From contig NZ_JAJCTD010000003.1 in the NCBI RefSeq assembly GCF_020564565.1, positions 62,001-126,000 of the forward strand: 64,000 nucleotides of DNA. Reading direction: 5' to 3'. Positions within the stretch are counted from its first letter, which is position 1. The number at the start of each line of letters is the position of its first letter. The position numbers and the translations under genes were made by a program. The notes beneath the pieces were generated by a model. It saw only the letters and a program-made list of their open reading frames with translations, made no database searches and was not told the origin of the DNA. Positions 1 through 8,955 of this stretch are shown here, piece by piece. The DNA comes from Rhodobacter sp. Har01 (lineage in GTDB: Bacteria > Pseudomonadota > Alphaproteobacteria > Rhodobacterales > Rhodobacteraceae).

Positions 1-2159
1 GCCAGATGCGCCTTGACCCCGATCGGCCCCATTCCCGGACCGCCGCCGCCATGCGGAATGGCAAAGGTCTTGTGCAGGTTCAGGTGGCTGACATCGCCGC
101 CGATCTCGCCCGGCTTCACCAGCCCGACCATGGCGTTCATGTTGGCGCCGTCGATATAGACCTGCCCGCCGAACTGGTGCGTGATCCTGCAGACCTCGCG
201 CACGGTTTCCTCGAACACCCCATGCGTGGACGGATAGGTGATCATGCAGGCCGCCAGCCGGTCGCCGGCCGCTTCGGCCTTGGCACGGAAATCCTCGACG
301 TCCACGTCGCCGTTGGCCGAGGCCTTGACGACCACCACCTCCATCCCCGCCATCTGCGCAGAGGCCGGGTTGGTGCCATGCGCCGAGGTCGGAATCAGGC
401 AGACCTTGCGGTCTTGCTCGCCGCGCGCCCGGTGATAGGCCAGGATGGTCAAAAGCCCGGCATATTCGCCCTGCGCACCGCTGTTGGGCTGCATCGAGAA
501 GGCATCATAGCCGGTGATCTCGCACAGCTTCACGGTCAGATCGTCAATCGCCTCACGGTAGCCCGCCGCCTGGTCCGGCGGCACAAAGGGGTGCAGGCTG
601 GCGAACTCGGGCCAGGTGATCGGCATCATCTCGGCCGCCGCGTTCAGCTTCATCGTGCAAGACCCAAGCGGGATCATCGCCCGATCCAGCGCAAGATCGC
701 GGTCGCTGAGCCTTCGCATGTAGCGCATCATTTCCGACTCGGCCCGGTTCATGTGAAACACCGGATGCGTCAGATAGGGCGTCTCGCGCAGCATGTCCTC
801 GGGAAAGCCCAGGGCCGCGCGGTGCGGCGGCAGGCCGTGAATGCCAAAGGTGCGCAGCACCCGGATCAGGATGCGCTCGTCCGTCGTCTCGTCAAGGCTG
901 ATGCCCACCCGGTTCAAGCCGATCTTGCGGAAGTTCAGCCCCTCGGCCCGCGCCGCGGCCAGGATGCCGGCCTGCCCCACGCCCACCTCGACGGTGATGG
1001 TGTCGAAGAACGCCTTGGGCGACACCTTCGCCCCCGCCGCCTTCAAGGCCCGCGCCAGCCGCTGGGTGCGGAAATGCACCCGCTCGGCAATCGCCCGCAG
1101 GCCCTTGGGGCCATGGAACACCGCATACATGGATGCCATCACCGCCAGCAGCGCCTGCGCCGTGCAGACGTTGCTGGTCGCCTTTTCCCGCCGGATGTGC
1201 TGCTCGCGGGTCTGCAGCGACAGGCGATAGGCCTTGTTGCCGTTCGAATCGACCGAGACCCCGACGATCCGCCCCGGCATCTGCCGCTTGTGCGCGTCGC
1301 GCGTGGCCATGAAGGCGGCATGCGGCCCGCCATAGCCCATCTGAACCCCGAAGCGTTGCGCGCTGCCGATGGCAATGTCGGCCCCCATCGCGCCCGGCTC
1401 CTTCAGCAGGCACAGCGCCAGCAGGTCGGTCGCCACCACCGCCACCGCTCCCGCCGCGTGCAGGGCCTCGATCTGAGGGGTGAAATCGCGGACATGGCCA
1501 TAGCTGCCCGGATACTGGAAGATCGCCCCGAACACCTTCGACGGGTCCAGCGCCTCGATCCTGTCCTCGATGATCTCGATGCCCAAGGGCAGCGCCCGGG
1601 TGCGGATCACCGCAATGGTCTGCGGATGGCAGAACCGGTCCACGAAGAACCCCTTCGCCTTCGCCTTCGCCACCCGCTCGGCCATCGCCATGGCCTCGGC
1701 CGCCGCCGTCGATTCGTCCAGCAGGCTGGCATTGGCCACGTCCAGCCCGGTCAGGTCGCAGACCATGGTCTGGAAGTTCAACAGCGCCTCCAGCCGCCCC
1801 TGCGCGATCTCGGGCTGATAGGGCGTATAGGCCGTGTACCAGGCCGGGTTCTCCAGGATGTTGCGCTGGATCGCCGGCGGCGTGACGGTGCCGTAATAGC
1901 CCTGCCCGATCAGGCTGGTCATCACCCGGTTCTTCGCCGCCACCTCGATCATCTTCGCCGTCAGCTCATGCTCGGACAGCGGCGCCCAGCCCAAAGGCCG
2001 CGCCTGCCGGATGCTGGCCGGCACCGTCTGGTCGATCAGCGTCTCAAGGTCGGGCACGCCCACCGCCTTCAGCATCGCCTCCATCTCGGCCGGCGAAGGC
2101 CCGATGTGGCGACGGTTGGCAAAGTCGTAGGGGTTGTACTCGGTGGGCGTGAACGTCAT
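1..2159 (-). CDS. gcvP: Glycine dehydrogenase (decarboxylating), P-protein, C-terminus outside window
   Basis: P-protein of the glycine cleavage system: a PLP enzyme that decarboxylates glycine and passes the aminomethyl group to the lipoyl arm of GcvH. The frame opens at ATG 2159 ([20 protein letters not shown], a typical GcvP N-terminus) and stays open to the window edge, giving about 719 of the usual 950 or so residues. The PLP-lysine motif [16 protein letters not shown] is visible close to the edge, with the lysine near residue 697, matching the family position. The gene is last in the minus-strand order gcvT-gcvH-gcvP. A 99-base gap before it carries a copy of the dispersed GC hairpin element. 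Expected to be under the upstream glycine riboswitch. It is truncated only by the window. Confidence 0.97.
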   Translation of the reverse strand, partial: MTFTPTEYNPYDFANRRHIGPSPAEMEAMLKAVGVPDLETLIDQTVPASIRQARPLGWAPLSEHELTAKMIEVAAKNRVMTSLIGQGYYGTVTPPAIQRNILENPAWYTAYTPYQPEIAQGRLEALLNFQTMVCDLTGLDVANASLLDESTAAAEAMAMAERVAKAKAKGFFVDRFCHPQTIAVIRTRALPLGIEIIEDRIEALDPSKVFGAIFQYPGSYGHVRDFTPQIEALHAAGAVAVVATDLLALCLLKEPGAMGADIAIGSAQRFGVQMGYGGPHAAFMATRDAHKRQMPGRIVGVSVDSNGNKAYRLSLQTREQHIRREKATSNVCTAQALLAVMASMYAVFHGPKGLRAIAERVHFRTQRLARALKAAGAKVSPKAFFDTITVEVGVGQAGILAAARAEGLNFRKIGLNRVGISLDETTDERILIRVLRTFGIHGLPPHRAALGFPEDMLRETPYLTHPVFHMNRAESEMMRYMRRLSDRDLALDRAMIPLGSCTMKLNAAAEMMPITWPEFASLHPFVPPDQAAGYREAIDDLTVKLCEITGYDAFSMQPNSGAQGEYAGLLTILAYHRARGEQDRKVCLIPTSAHGTNPASAQMAGMEVVVVKASANGDVDVEDFRAKAEAAGDRLAACMITYPSTHGVFEETVREVCRITHQFGGQVYIDGANMNAMVGLVKPGEIGGDVSHLNLHKTFAIPHGGGGPGMGPIGVKAHL

Positions 2160-2188
2160 CCGCTTCCGGGCCGCGCAATCCCGCGCCC

Positions 2189-2238
2189 TTTCATCTGTCC
2201 CACAATATCCCGGGGGGTCCGGCGGGCTGGCCCCCCGG
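2189..2238 (-). repeat. Dispersed GC-hairpin element, copy inside the gcv operon
   Basis: Lies between gcvH and gcvP. Read on the minus strand it has arms CCGGGGGG and CCCCCCGG, then GGGATATT, then GGACAGATGAAA. The same order and nearly the same tail occur after argF at 58752-58799. It belongs to a family of short intergenic elements also seen at 5446, 16346, 36258 and 60182. Confidence 0.75.
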
Positions 2239-2258
2239 TCCTCCGCCGGCCGCAAGGC

Positions 2259-2618
2259 CTAACCGATCAGTTCGGCATATTCGTCCTCGTCCATGAACTC
2301 ATCCAGCACCGACAGGTCGGCGACCTTCATCTTGAAGAACCAGGCCGCCCCGGTCGGGTCTTCGTTCACCAGGCCGGGGGCATCGACCAGCTTCTGGTTC
2401 ACCGCGACGATCTCGCCATCCAGCGGCGCCAGGATGTCCGAGGCCGCCTTGACGCTTTCGATCACGCAGACCTCGTCACCGGCCGACACCATGGCGTCGG
2501 TATCGGGCAGTTCCACAAAGACCACGTCGCCCAGCTGGGTCGCCGCATGCTCGGTGATGCCGACGACGACCACATCGCCCTCGACCCGCAGCCATTCATG
2601 TTCCTTGGTGTATTTCAT
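2259..2618 (-). CDS. gcvH: Glycine cleavage system H protein
   Basis: Small lipoyl-carrier protein (119 aa, usual length about 120-130) that shuttles the aminomethyl intermediate between GcvP, GcvT and lipoamide dehydrogenase. It begins [10 protein letters not shown], the standard H-protein start. The lipoyl-lysine motif ESVKAASD places the modified lysine at residue 57. The C-terminal part ([10 protein letters not shown]) is also typical. It lies 9 bases after gcvT on the same strand, so the two are almost certainly co-transcribed and share the glycine riboswitch. No unusual feature was seen. Confidence 0.97.
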   Translation of the reverse strand: MKYTKEHEWLRVEGDVVVVGITEHAATQLGDVVFVELPDTDAMVSAGDEVCVIESVKAASDILAPLDGEIVAVNQKLVDAPGLVNEDPTGAAWFFKMKVADLSVLDEFMDEDEYAELIG

Positions 2619-2627
2619 CGTCTTGCC

Positions 2628-3737
2628 TCAGCGTTTGTAGGTTGTGGGATGGAAAGGCAGCGCCGCCACCGTCACTGGCAGCTTCTTGCCGCGCACCTCG
2701 CCCTGAAGGGGGGTGCCGACATCGGCAAAGGCGCGGGGCACATAGCCCATGGCGACAGGCGCCTCGACCGAAGGCCCGAACCCGCCCGAGGTCACCTGGC
2801 CCAGCGGCGTCTCGTCCGCCGCGAACAGTCCGGTCCCCTCGCGCATCGGCGCCCGGCCATCGGGCCGCAAACCCACGCGGCACCGCTCCGGCCCCTCGGC
2901 CAGTTCCTGCAGGATCCGTGCCGCGCCGGGAAAGCCGCCCTCGCGCGCGCCGCCGGTCCGGCGGACCTTCTGGATCGCCCAAGGCAGCCCCGCCTCGACC
3001 GGGCTTGTCGTCTCGTCGATGTCATGGCCGTAAAGACACAAGCCCGCCTCCAGCCGCAGGCTGTCGCGCGCGCCCAGGCCGACGGGCTGCACTTCGGGCA
3101 TTGCCAGCAGGTCGCGGGCAAAGGTCTCGGCCCAGCCCTGCGGGACCGAGATCTCGAAACCGTCCTCGCCGGTATAGCCGGACCGGCTGACCCAGACCTC
3201 GCCGAACACGCCCACATCCATGAACCGCAGCGCCGCCACGTCCGGCACCAGCCGCGCCAGCGCGGCCTCGGCCAGGGGCCCTTGCAGCGCCAGCAGCGCC
3301 CGGTCGGTGATCGGCACCACCTCGGCCACCGCCGCCAGATGCTCGGCCATGTGCGGAATGTCATGCGCCTTGCGGGCGGCGTTGACCACCACGAACAGGT
3401 GATCGCCCCGGTTGGCGAACATCAGGTCGTCCAGGATGCCACCGGTCTCGTTGGTGAACAGGCCATAGCGCTGCCGCCCCTCGGCCAGCCCCGCCACGTC
3501 GACCGGCATCATCGCCTCGAACCCGGCACAGAGCGCCGCCATCCCGGCCTTGGGCCGCAGGATCACCTGGCCCATGTGGGACACATCGAACAGCCCCGCC
3601 GCGGCGCGGGTGTGCAGGTGTTCCTGCATCACCCCGGCGGCGTATTGCACCGGCATCTCGTAGCCCGCAAAGGGCACCATCCTGCCCTGCAATCCGACAT
3701 GCAGGTCATGTAGCCCCAGCCGCAAAAGGTCGGTCAC
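2628..3737 (-). CDS. gcvT: Glycine cleavage system aminomethyltransferase, T protein
   Basis: Transfers the methylene group from the H-protein to tetrahydrofolate and releases ammonia. The open frame runs upstream into the riboswitch. The likely start is GTG 3737 behind GGGGAGAGGCGG, giving 369 aa (family about 365-375). The protein then opens with LRLGLHDLHVGLQGRMVPFAGYEM, split here as LRLGLHDLH and GRMVPFAGYEMPVQY. The family signature GYTGEDGFEIS is present. An ATG-type start at 3875 would lie inside the second riboswitch aptamer, so it was rejected. First gene of the gcvT-gcvH-gcvP operon. Confidence 0.95.
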   Translation of the reverse strand: MTDLLRLGLHDLHVGLQGRMVPFAGYEMPVQYAAGVMQEHLHTRAAAGLFDVSHMGQVILRPKAGMAALCAGFEAMMPVDVAGLAEGRQRYGLFTNETGGILDDLMFANRGDHLFVVVNAARKAHDIPHMAEHLAAVAEVVPITDRALLALQGPLAEAALARLVPDVAALRFMDVGVFGEVWVSRSGYTGEDGFEISVPQGWAETFARDLLAMPEVQPVGLGARDSLRLEAGLCLYGHDIDETTSPVEAGLPWAIQKVRRTGGAREGGFPGAARILQELAEGPERCRVGLRPDGRAPMREGTGLFAADETPLGQVTSGGFGPSVEAPVAMGYVPRAFADVGTPLQGEVRGKKLPVTVAALPFHPTTYKR

Positions 3738-3805
3738 CCCGCCTCTCCCCAATGCTTGCCGGAACGCACCCGGCACCGTTCGCAGCAGTTCCCCTGCCGC
3801 CCGGT

Positions 3806-3983
3806 GCCCCCTCTGTCCCTGCCCGTTGCGGACGCCTGAGATCGTTATCCCTTCGGCGGGCGCCTGACGCGCCACTCTCCAGAGTCTTTTCGCAGGAACG
3901 GTCCCTTGCGCCTGAGAGTTTACCGGGGCGGTTGCTCCTTCGGCACCGGGGCAAGCGGCCCCGGATTCTCCCGATTCTGCGAT
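3806..3983 (-). promoter_or_regulatory. Tandem glycine riboswitch (two aptamers) upstream of gcvT
   Basis: Read on the minus strand there are two consecutive glycine aptamers. Aptamer 1 (about 3983-3895) has GGGAGAATCC, then CCGAAGGAGCAACC, then AACTCTCAGGC. Aptamer 2 (about 3887-3806) has CTGGAGAG, then CGCCGAAGGGATAACG, then ATCTCAGGC, ending in GGGACAGAGGGGG. The CCGAAGG...CTCAGG and GACAGAGG signatures are diagnostic of this RNA class. The leader ends about 70 bases before gcvT. In this class glycine binding typically raises gcv expression. Confidence 0.95.
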
Positions 3984-4055
3984 TTCGGGATTACCGCATC
4001 GGCGCGGGGGCGGGCAAGCGAAAAGCAGGATGCGACTGTATACGGTCCGAAACCG

Positions 4056-5420
4056 TCAGACACCGGCCGGGGCCGGCGCGGTGCGCCGAAGGACCACCCG
4101 CCAGGCCAGCCAAGCCGAGATCAGACCGAAGACCACGCCCCCCGCCGCCTGCCCGATCAGCACGCCCGCCGCCCCCCACCACTGCGCGCCCAACAGGGCA
4201 AAGGGCAGCGTGCCCAGCGTGTGCCGGGCCCAGTTGATCAGCGTCGACTGATAGGCCGCGCCCAGATTGTTGCAGGTGGCATTGGCGACAAAGATCAGCC
4301 CGTTGAAAAAGAACAGCAGGCTCAGCGGGCCGCAGAACAGATAGACCAGATCGCGCGTCACCCCCTCGGCATGGAACATGTCGGCCAGGGGCGCGCGCAA
4401 GGCAAACAGCACCGCCGAGACGGCCACGATCACCATCCCGGTGAACCGGATCGCATCGCCGAAGCTCTGCCGCACCCGGTCCATCCGCTTTGCCCCCAGA
4501 TTCTGGCCGATGATCGGCCCCAGCGCCCCGGCCAGCGCGAACAGCACCGAGAACGCCACCGGCGTCAGCCGCCCGGCAATCGCCATCCCCGCCACCGCCG
4601 CCTCGCCAAAACCGGCAACCAGCCGCGTCACCAGCGCCTGCCCCACCGGCGTCGCCAGCTGGGTCAGGATCGCCGGCCCCGAGATCGCCGACAACGGCCG
4701 CAGCACCCCCGCCAGCACCCGCCGGTCCAGGGGCGCAAAGCCGCCGATCCGCCGCCAGACCGGCCACAGCGCCATGCCCGCCATCACGATCCGCGACCCC
4801 GCCCCCGCCAGCGCCGCCCCCGTCAGGTCCAGCCGCGCCCACAGGATCAGAACCGGGTCCAGCGCCGCCAGCGCCACCGCCGCCCAGACGGTGACCATCA
4901 TCGCCCGCCGCGCCTCGCCAAAGGCCCGCAGGATCGCCGCACCGACGATGCCCAGAATCAGCAAGGGCTGGCTGGCGGTATAGACCTGCAGGAAATGCAC
5001 CGTTTCCTCGGCCGTCCGCCCGGTGGCGCCCAAAAGCCCCACGATCTGCGGCAACAGCACCCAGACCAGCGCCGAGAACGCGCTGCCGAAGCCCAGGCTC
5101 AGCACCAGCCCCGCCGTCGCCCGCTCCCGCGCCAACCCCGGATCGCGCGCGCCCACCGCCTGCGCCACCAGCGCCGAAACCCCGATCGACAGGCCAATCC
5201 CGAAGGCGGTGACGAAGAACATCACCGCCCCGCCATAGCCCACCGCCGCGGTCAGCACCGGGTCCTTCAGCCAGCCGATGTAGACCATGTTGATCAGGTC
5301 GACGACGAAGATCGCCATCAGCCCGACCGAAGAGGTCAGCGACATCACCACGATGTGCCGCAGCAGGCTTCCCTCGACGAACTTCGCCTGCGCCCCGCCC
5401 ACCCGGCCTAACCCCTTCAT
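4056..5420 (-). CDS. MATE-family multidrug/metabolite efflux protein
   Basis: 454-residue inner-membrane protein of the MATE antiporter family, which exports cationic or aromatic compounds using an H+ or Na+ gradient. The sequence shows about twelve hydrophobic segments in two halves. Family-like pieces include FVEGSLLRHIVVMSLTSSVG near the N-terminus, GEARRAMM after the mid-protein helices, and GPIIGQNLGAKRMDR at the start of the second half. Length matches the family (440-460). Start ATG 5420 has a weak Shine-Dalgarno. It is followed downstream by the gcv promoter region on the same strand and preceded by two copies of a GC hairpin. Substrate unknown. Confidence 0.9.
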   Translation of the reverse strand: MKGLGRVGGAQAKFVEGSLLRHIVVMSLTSSVGLMAIFVVDLINMVYIGWLKDPVLTAAVGYGGAVMFFVTAFGIGLSIGVSALVAQAVGARDPGLARERATAGLVLSLGFGSAFSALVWVLLPQIVGLLGATGRTAEETVHFLQVYTASQPLLILGIVGAAILRAFGEARRAMMVTVWAAVALAALDPVLILWARLDLTGAALAGAGSRIVMAGMALWPVWRRIGGFAPLDRRVLAGVLRPLSAISGPAILTQLATPVGQALVTRLVAGFGEAAVAGMAIAGRLTPVAFSVLFALAGALGPIIGQNLGAKRMDRVRQSFGDAIRFTGMVIVAVSAVLFALRAPLADMFHAEGVTRDLVYLFCGPLSLLFFFNGLIFVANATCNNLGAAYQSTLINWARHTLGTLPFALLGAQWWGAAGVLIGQAAGGVVFGLISAWLAWRVVLRRTAPAPAGV

Positions 5421-5445
5421 CTTGGTTCAAGTACCCCACGGGGGT

Positions 5446-5500
5446 CCGGGGGTGTGAAACCCCCGGCTTCGCAACGGGTCCGGGGGTGTGAAACCCCCGG
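5446..5500. repeat. Two tandem copies of a GC hairpin element
   Basis: Two identical 21-base hairpins, 5446-5466 and 5480-5500. Each has arms CCGGGGGT and ACCCCCGG around loop GTGAA, separated by 13 bases. A third exact copy is at 16346-16366. They sit between the MATE gene and the gltX stop, next to a TTCATCTTGG half-motif shared with the 36.3-kb copy. They could act as transcription boundaries; this is inferred from structure only. Confidence 0.85.
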
Positions 5501-5507
5501 TGGTCGG

Positions 5508-6839
5508 TCACACAGCGGGACGCTTGGGCAGAAGCGGCATCACGTCGGCCATCTCGGGGCCCGCGTCCAGCCCCGTCAGCGCGCGCCGCAGCGGACGGAA
5601 CAGCTCCTTGCCCTTGCGCCCCGTCGCCGCCTTCACCGCGGCGGTCCACTCGCCCCAGGTGTCGCGCGTCCAGGGCTGCGGCGGCAACAGCGCGAAGGCC
5701 TGCGCCACGAACTCCCGATCCGCCTCATCGACCACCGGCGCAGCCCCATCGCGGAACAAGGCCCACCAGCCCTCAAGGTCGGCCAGTACGGTGATGTTGC
5801 CTTTGGCCACCGCCCAGAACGCCTCGGCCTGATCCGCCGGCACGCCCAACCCAGCAATCCGCGCCTGCACGGCCGCAAACGGCAGCCCCTGCACATGGTG
5901 CCGGGTCAGCGGGAACAGGTCTTCCGCATCGAACTTCGTCGGTGCCGCACCGAAGCTGTCCACGTCGAACCCCTCGGCCAGCTCATCCAGACTCCCCGCC
6001 AGTTCCACCGGCTTCGACGACCCCAGCCGCGCCATCAGGCTCAGCAGCGCCATCGGTTCGACCCCCCGCGCGCGCAGGTCGCGCAAGCTCAGCGTGCCAA
6101 GACGCTTCGACAGCTCTTCCCCCTGCGCCCCGGTCAGCAGCGAATGATGCGCAAAAGCCGGCGGCGTGCCGCCCAGCGCCTCCATGATCTGGATCTGCGT
6201 CGCGGTGTTGGTCACATGGTCCGACCCGCGGACGATGTTCGTCACCCCCATCTCGATGTCATCCACCGACGAGGCAAAGGTATACAGCACCTGCCCGTCG
6301 GCCCGGATCAGCACCGGATCGCTGACGCTTGCCGCATCAATCGACACCGGCCCGATGATGCCGTCCGGCCACTCGATCCGCGTCTGGTTCAACAGGAACC
6401 GCCAGTAGCCCACCCGCCCCTCGGCCCGGAACGCCGCCTTCGCCTCCTCCGACAGCCCCAGCGAGGCGCGGTCATAGACCGGCGGCTTGCCCATCCCCAA
6501 GAGCTTCTTGCGCTTCAGGTCCAGCTCGCCCGGCGTCTCGAAACACTCATAGAACCGCCCGTCCGCCCGCAGCCGGTCGGCCGCATCGCGGTAGCGGTCA
6601 TAGCGCAGCGACTGCTTCTCCAGCCGGTCCCAGTGCAGGCCCAGCCAGTCCAGATCGGCCATGATCCCGTCGGCATATTCCTGCTTGCTGCGCTCCTGGT
6701 CGGTATCGTCCAGCCGCAGGATGAACTGCCCCCCGGCCTTGCGGGCGATCAGGTAGTTCATCAGCGCGGTGCGCAGGTTGCCCACATGGATGTAGCCGGT
6801 GGGCGACGGGGCGAAGCGGGTGACGACAGGACGGGACAT
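5508..6839 (-). CDS. gltX: Glutamyl-tRNA synthetase, short form
   Basis: Class I aminoacyl-tRNA synthetase that attaches glutamate to tRNA. The class I signature HIGH appears as HVGN (residues 18-21, context SPTGYIHVGNLRTAL). The KMSKS loop appears as EELSKRLG (LSKR 243-246). At 443 aa it is shorter than the common 465-500 residue GltX but keeps the C-terminal anticodon-binding region, so it is not the truncated GluQ-RS type. Rhodobacterales often carry two GltX proteins; which tRNA (Glu or also Gln) this copy charges cannot be decided here. The start is supported by AAGGAG upstream. Confidence 0.93.
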   Translation of the reverse strand: MSRPVVTRFAPSPTGYIHVGNLRTALMNYLIARKAGGQFILRLDDTDQERSKQEYADGIMADLDWLGLHWDRLEKQSLRYDRYRDAADRLRADGRFYECFETPGELDLKRKKLLGMGKPPVYDRASLGLSEEAKAAFRAEGRVGYWRFLLNQTRIEWPDGIIGPVSIDAASVSDPVLIRADGQVLYTFASSVDDIEMGVTNIVRGSDHVTNTATQIQIMEALGGTPPAFAHHSLLTGAQGEELSKRLGTLSLRDLRARGVEPMALLSLMARLGSSKPVELAGSLDELAEGFDVDSFGAAPTKFDAEDLFPLTRHHVQGLPFAAVQARIAGLGVPADQAEAFWAVAKGNITVLADLEGWWALFRDGAAPVVDEADREFVAQAFALLPPQPWTRDTWGEWTAAVKAATGRKGKELFRPLRRALTGLDAGPEMADVMPLLPKRPAV

Positions 6840-6925
6840 GCGGGCGGCTCCTTGGACGGCAACCTCCTGTCACAAGCACCGCCCCTTGTCCAGTTTGCCG
6901 CCCCCCCGCCGCACCCCGGGGCGGG

Positions 6926-7354
6926 TCACACCGGATGCACCGGCCAGCGCGCCGCGAGGTCCGCCAGCCCGACGCGGACCAGCTCCTCCAGCGCCGCCAG
7001 GTCCAGCCCCGCCAGCCGCTTCAGGTAAAGGCAGGCCTTGCCCACCCGGTGCGGCCCCAGCCGCGACAGGATCGCGCCGTAGTCGCGATAGCCGGGCGGG
7101 ATGTAGAGCACGATCTCGGCCTTGCGCGGCGAAAATCCCGTCGCCGCCGCCTCGCCGCCATGGCCGCTGTCATAGCGATAGACATAGCGCCCGAAGCCCA
7201 CGATCGACGGCCCCCACAGCCGCGCCTCCCACCCCGTCACCCGCCGGAACAGCGCCAGCAGCGCCTCGGCCTCGGCCTGCCGCGCCGGGTCCACCCCGGC
7301 CAGCCAGATCGCCACGTCCAGCGGCGCGCTTGTGGTCTTCGCGACATGGGCCAT
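6926..7354 (-). CDS. DUF1801 domain protein
   Basis: 142-residue soluble protein beginning MAHVAKTTSAPLDVAIWLAG. Pieces typical of the DUF1801/YdhG-like family are TGWEARLWGPSIVGFGRY, IVLYIPPGYRDYG and GKACLYLKRLAGLDL. The fold is a small mixed alpha/beta domain related to iron-chaperone-like proteins, but the biochemical role is not established. Start chosen at ATG 7354; the longer frame upstream overlaps a palindromic repeat and the divergent gene. The divergent neighbour is the metallopeptidase at 7502. Confidence 0.8.
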   Translation of the reverse strand: MAHVAKTTSAPLDVAIWLAGVDPARQAEAEALLALFRRVTGWEARLWGPSIVGFGRYVYRYDSGHGGEAAATGFSPRKAEIVLYIPPGYRDYGAILSRLGPHRVGKACLYLKRLAGLDLAALEELVRVGLADLAARWPVHPV

Positions 7355-7403
7355 GCCGGATCCTACACCAGGACCGGCGACTTGCGCAGCCACCTCCGCC
7401 CGC

Positions 7404-7451
7404 CGGAATTCGAATTCGAATTCCGTGCACGATTTCCGACTTCGGAAATCG
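7404..7451. repeat. 48-base double-palindrome element, copy 1
   Basis: Two 22-base palindromes separated by 4 bases. The first (7404-7425) has arms CGGAATTCGA and TCGAATTCCG around AT. The second (7430-7451) has arms CGATTTCCGA and TCGGAAATCG around CT. A second copy with the same 22+4+22 layout lies in the opposite orientation at 13361-13408. It sits between divergent genes. Confidence 0.9.
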
Positions 7452-7501
7452 CCGCCCCCCGCCCCCTTCCGCCGCCGCCGCCGACGCCCTATCCTTGCGT
7501 G

Positions 7502-7912
7502 ATGACAAACCCCGCGCCCGACTCCATCGCCCCCTCGCTGGACCTGATCGAGACCCTCGCCCGAGAGGCAGTGGCGACCCTGCCAGAGCCCTGGCGCGGC
7601 CCGGCCACCCAGGTCGTCCTGCGGGTCGAGGACTTCCCCTCGGACGACATCCTCCAGGCGATGGACCTGGAAGATCCGTTCGACCTGACCGGCCTTTACG
7701 AAGGCACGCCCCTGACCGAGAAATCGGTCGCCGACCAACCCACGCACCCCGACCTGATCTGGCTGTTCCGCCGCCCGATCCTGGACGAATGGGCCGAACG
7801 CGGCGACATCGCCATCGGCGATCTGGTCACCCATGTGATGATCCACGAGCTTGCCCACCACTTCGGCTGGTCCGACGAGGACATCGCCGCCATCGACCCC
7901 TGGTGGGAATGA
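7502..7912 (+). CDS. Zincin-like metallopeptidase family protein (PF06262/DUF1025 type)
   Basis: 136-residue protein with a metallopeptidase zinc motif HELAHHFG (HExxH at residues 115-119) followed by WSDEDIAAIDPWW, a layout typical of the small zincin_1 family of bacterial proteins. No signal peptide is visible, so it is probably cytosolic. Family members are predicted metal-dependent peptidases, but the substrate is not known. Start ATG 7502 was chosen because the frame upstream overlaps the palindromic element and the divergent gene. It is a single gene, about 100 bases before the MBL hydrolase. Confidence 0.82.
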   Translation: MTNPAPDSIAPSLDLIETLAREAVATLPEPWRGPATQVVLRVEDFPSDDILQAMDLEDPFDLTGLYEGTPLTEKSVADQPTHPDLIWLFRRPILDEWAERGDIAIGDLVTHVMIHELAHHFGWSDEDIAAIDPWWE

Positions 7913-8019
7913 CGCACAGCTTCTGTGCATTGCCGCACCCCTGTTGACGGCCGCGTGAAACGCGGGCCGCGCCGGACGCTTTATCCTGTCCGTCGCGATC
8001 AACCGAAGAGGAGGACCGA

Positions 8020-8949
8020 ATGACGACCCTCACCCGCCGTCAGGCCCTTGCGGCCGCCGCCACCCTGCCCCTGGCCGCCGCGCTGCCGCGCCCGACCCTG
8101 GCCCGGGCCGAGATGCAGGGGTCGGCCCTGCCGCCCTTTCACCGGTTTCGCCTGGGCAGCTTCGAGGTGACGACGCTGCTTGCCGGCACCCGCTCTGGCG
8201 ACAAGCCGCAAGAGACCTTCGGCCTGAACGCCAGTGCCGAGGATTTCGCCACCGCATCGGCCGCGGCCTTCCTGCCGGCGGACAAGACGATGACCTTCTT
8301 CACCCCCACGCTGGTCAACACCGGCACCGAACTGGTGCTGTTCGACACCGGCCTTTCTGCCGACGGCCTTGGGGCCGCGCTGGCCGCCGCCGGCCTTGCG
8401 CCCGAGCAGGTCGATGTCGTCGTGCTGACCCACATGCACGGTGACCACATCGGCGGGCTGACCACGGCCGACGGCGCCGCGCCGTTCTTTCCGAACGCCC
8501 GCTACGTGACCGGCAGCGTCGAGCACAACCACTGGTCCGCCGCCGGAAACGAGGGCTTTGACAAGAACGTGCGGCCACTGAACGAGAAGACCAGCTTCGT
8601 CGAAGGCGGCGGCAGCGCCGCCCCGGGCATCACGGCCATCGAGGCCTTCGGCCACAGCCCGGGCCACATGGCCTGGATGGTCGAATCCCGGGGCCAGCAC
8701 CTGGCGATCACCGCAGACACTGCCAATCACCATGTCTGGTCGCTGCAATTCCCCGACTGGGAGGTCAGGTTCGACGCCGACAAGGCGGCCGCGGCGGCCA
8801 CGCGCAAGCAGCTTTTCGGCATGATCGCCGCCGACCGCATCCCGTTCATCAGCTACCACATGCCGTTTCCGGCCGTGGGTTACGTCGAACCGAAGGACGC
8901 CGGCTTCCGCCTGGTGCCGGCAAGCTATCAGATGCTGCTGGACGGCTAG
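8020..8949 (+). CDS. Exported MBL-fold metallo-hydrolase
   Basis: 309-residue metallo-beta-lactamase-fold hydrolase with the metal-binding motif THMHGDHIGG (histidines 138, 140 and 143, Asp 142). Further ligands are likely in FGHSPGHMAW and ITADTANHH. The N-terminus TLTRRQALAAAATLPLAAAL followed by LARAEM looks like a Tat signal peptide with a twin Arg, so the enzyme is probably periplasmic and exported folded. A Shine-Dalgarno GAGGAGG precedes ATG 8020. Related proteins include lactonase and sulfatase-like enzymes; the substrate is not identifiable. Convergent with the ABC exporter gene at 8956. Confidence 0.88.
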   Translation: MTTLTRRQALAAAATLPLAAALPRPTLARAEMQGSALPPFHRFRLGSFEVTTLLAGTRSGDKPQETFGLNASAEDFATASAAAFLPADKTMTFFTPTLVNTGTELVLFDTGLSADGLGAALAAAGLAPEQVDVVVLTHMHGDHIGGLTTADGAAPFFPNARYVTGSVEHNHWSAAGNEGFDKNVRPLNEKTSFVEGGGSAAPGITAIEAFGHSPGHMAWMVESRGQHLAITADTANHHVWSLQFPDWEVRFDADKAAAAATRKQLFGMIAADRIPFISYHMPFPAVGYVEPKDAGFRLVPASYQMLLDG

Positions 8950-8955
8950 GTCCGC

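Noticed and set aside
6..3713. Very long plus-strand open frame (over 1200 codons) opposite gcvT, gcvH and gcvP
   Set aside because: It is the antisense shadow of three clear genes; high G+C keeps stop codons rare, and the translation is His/Arg-rich with no family.
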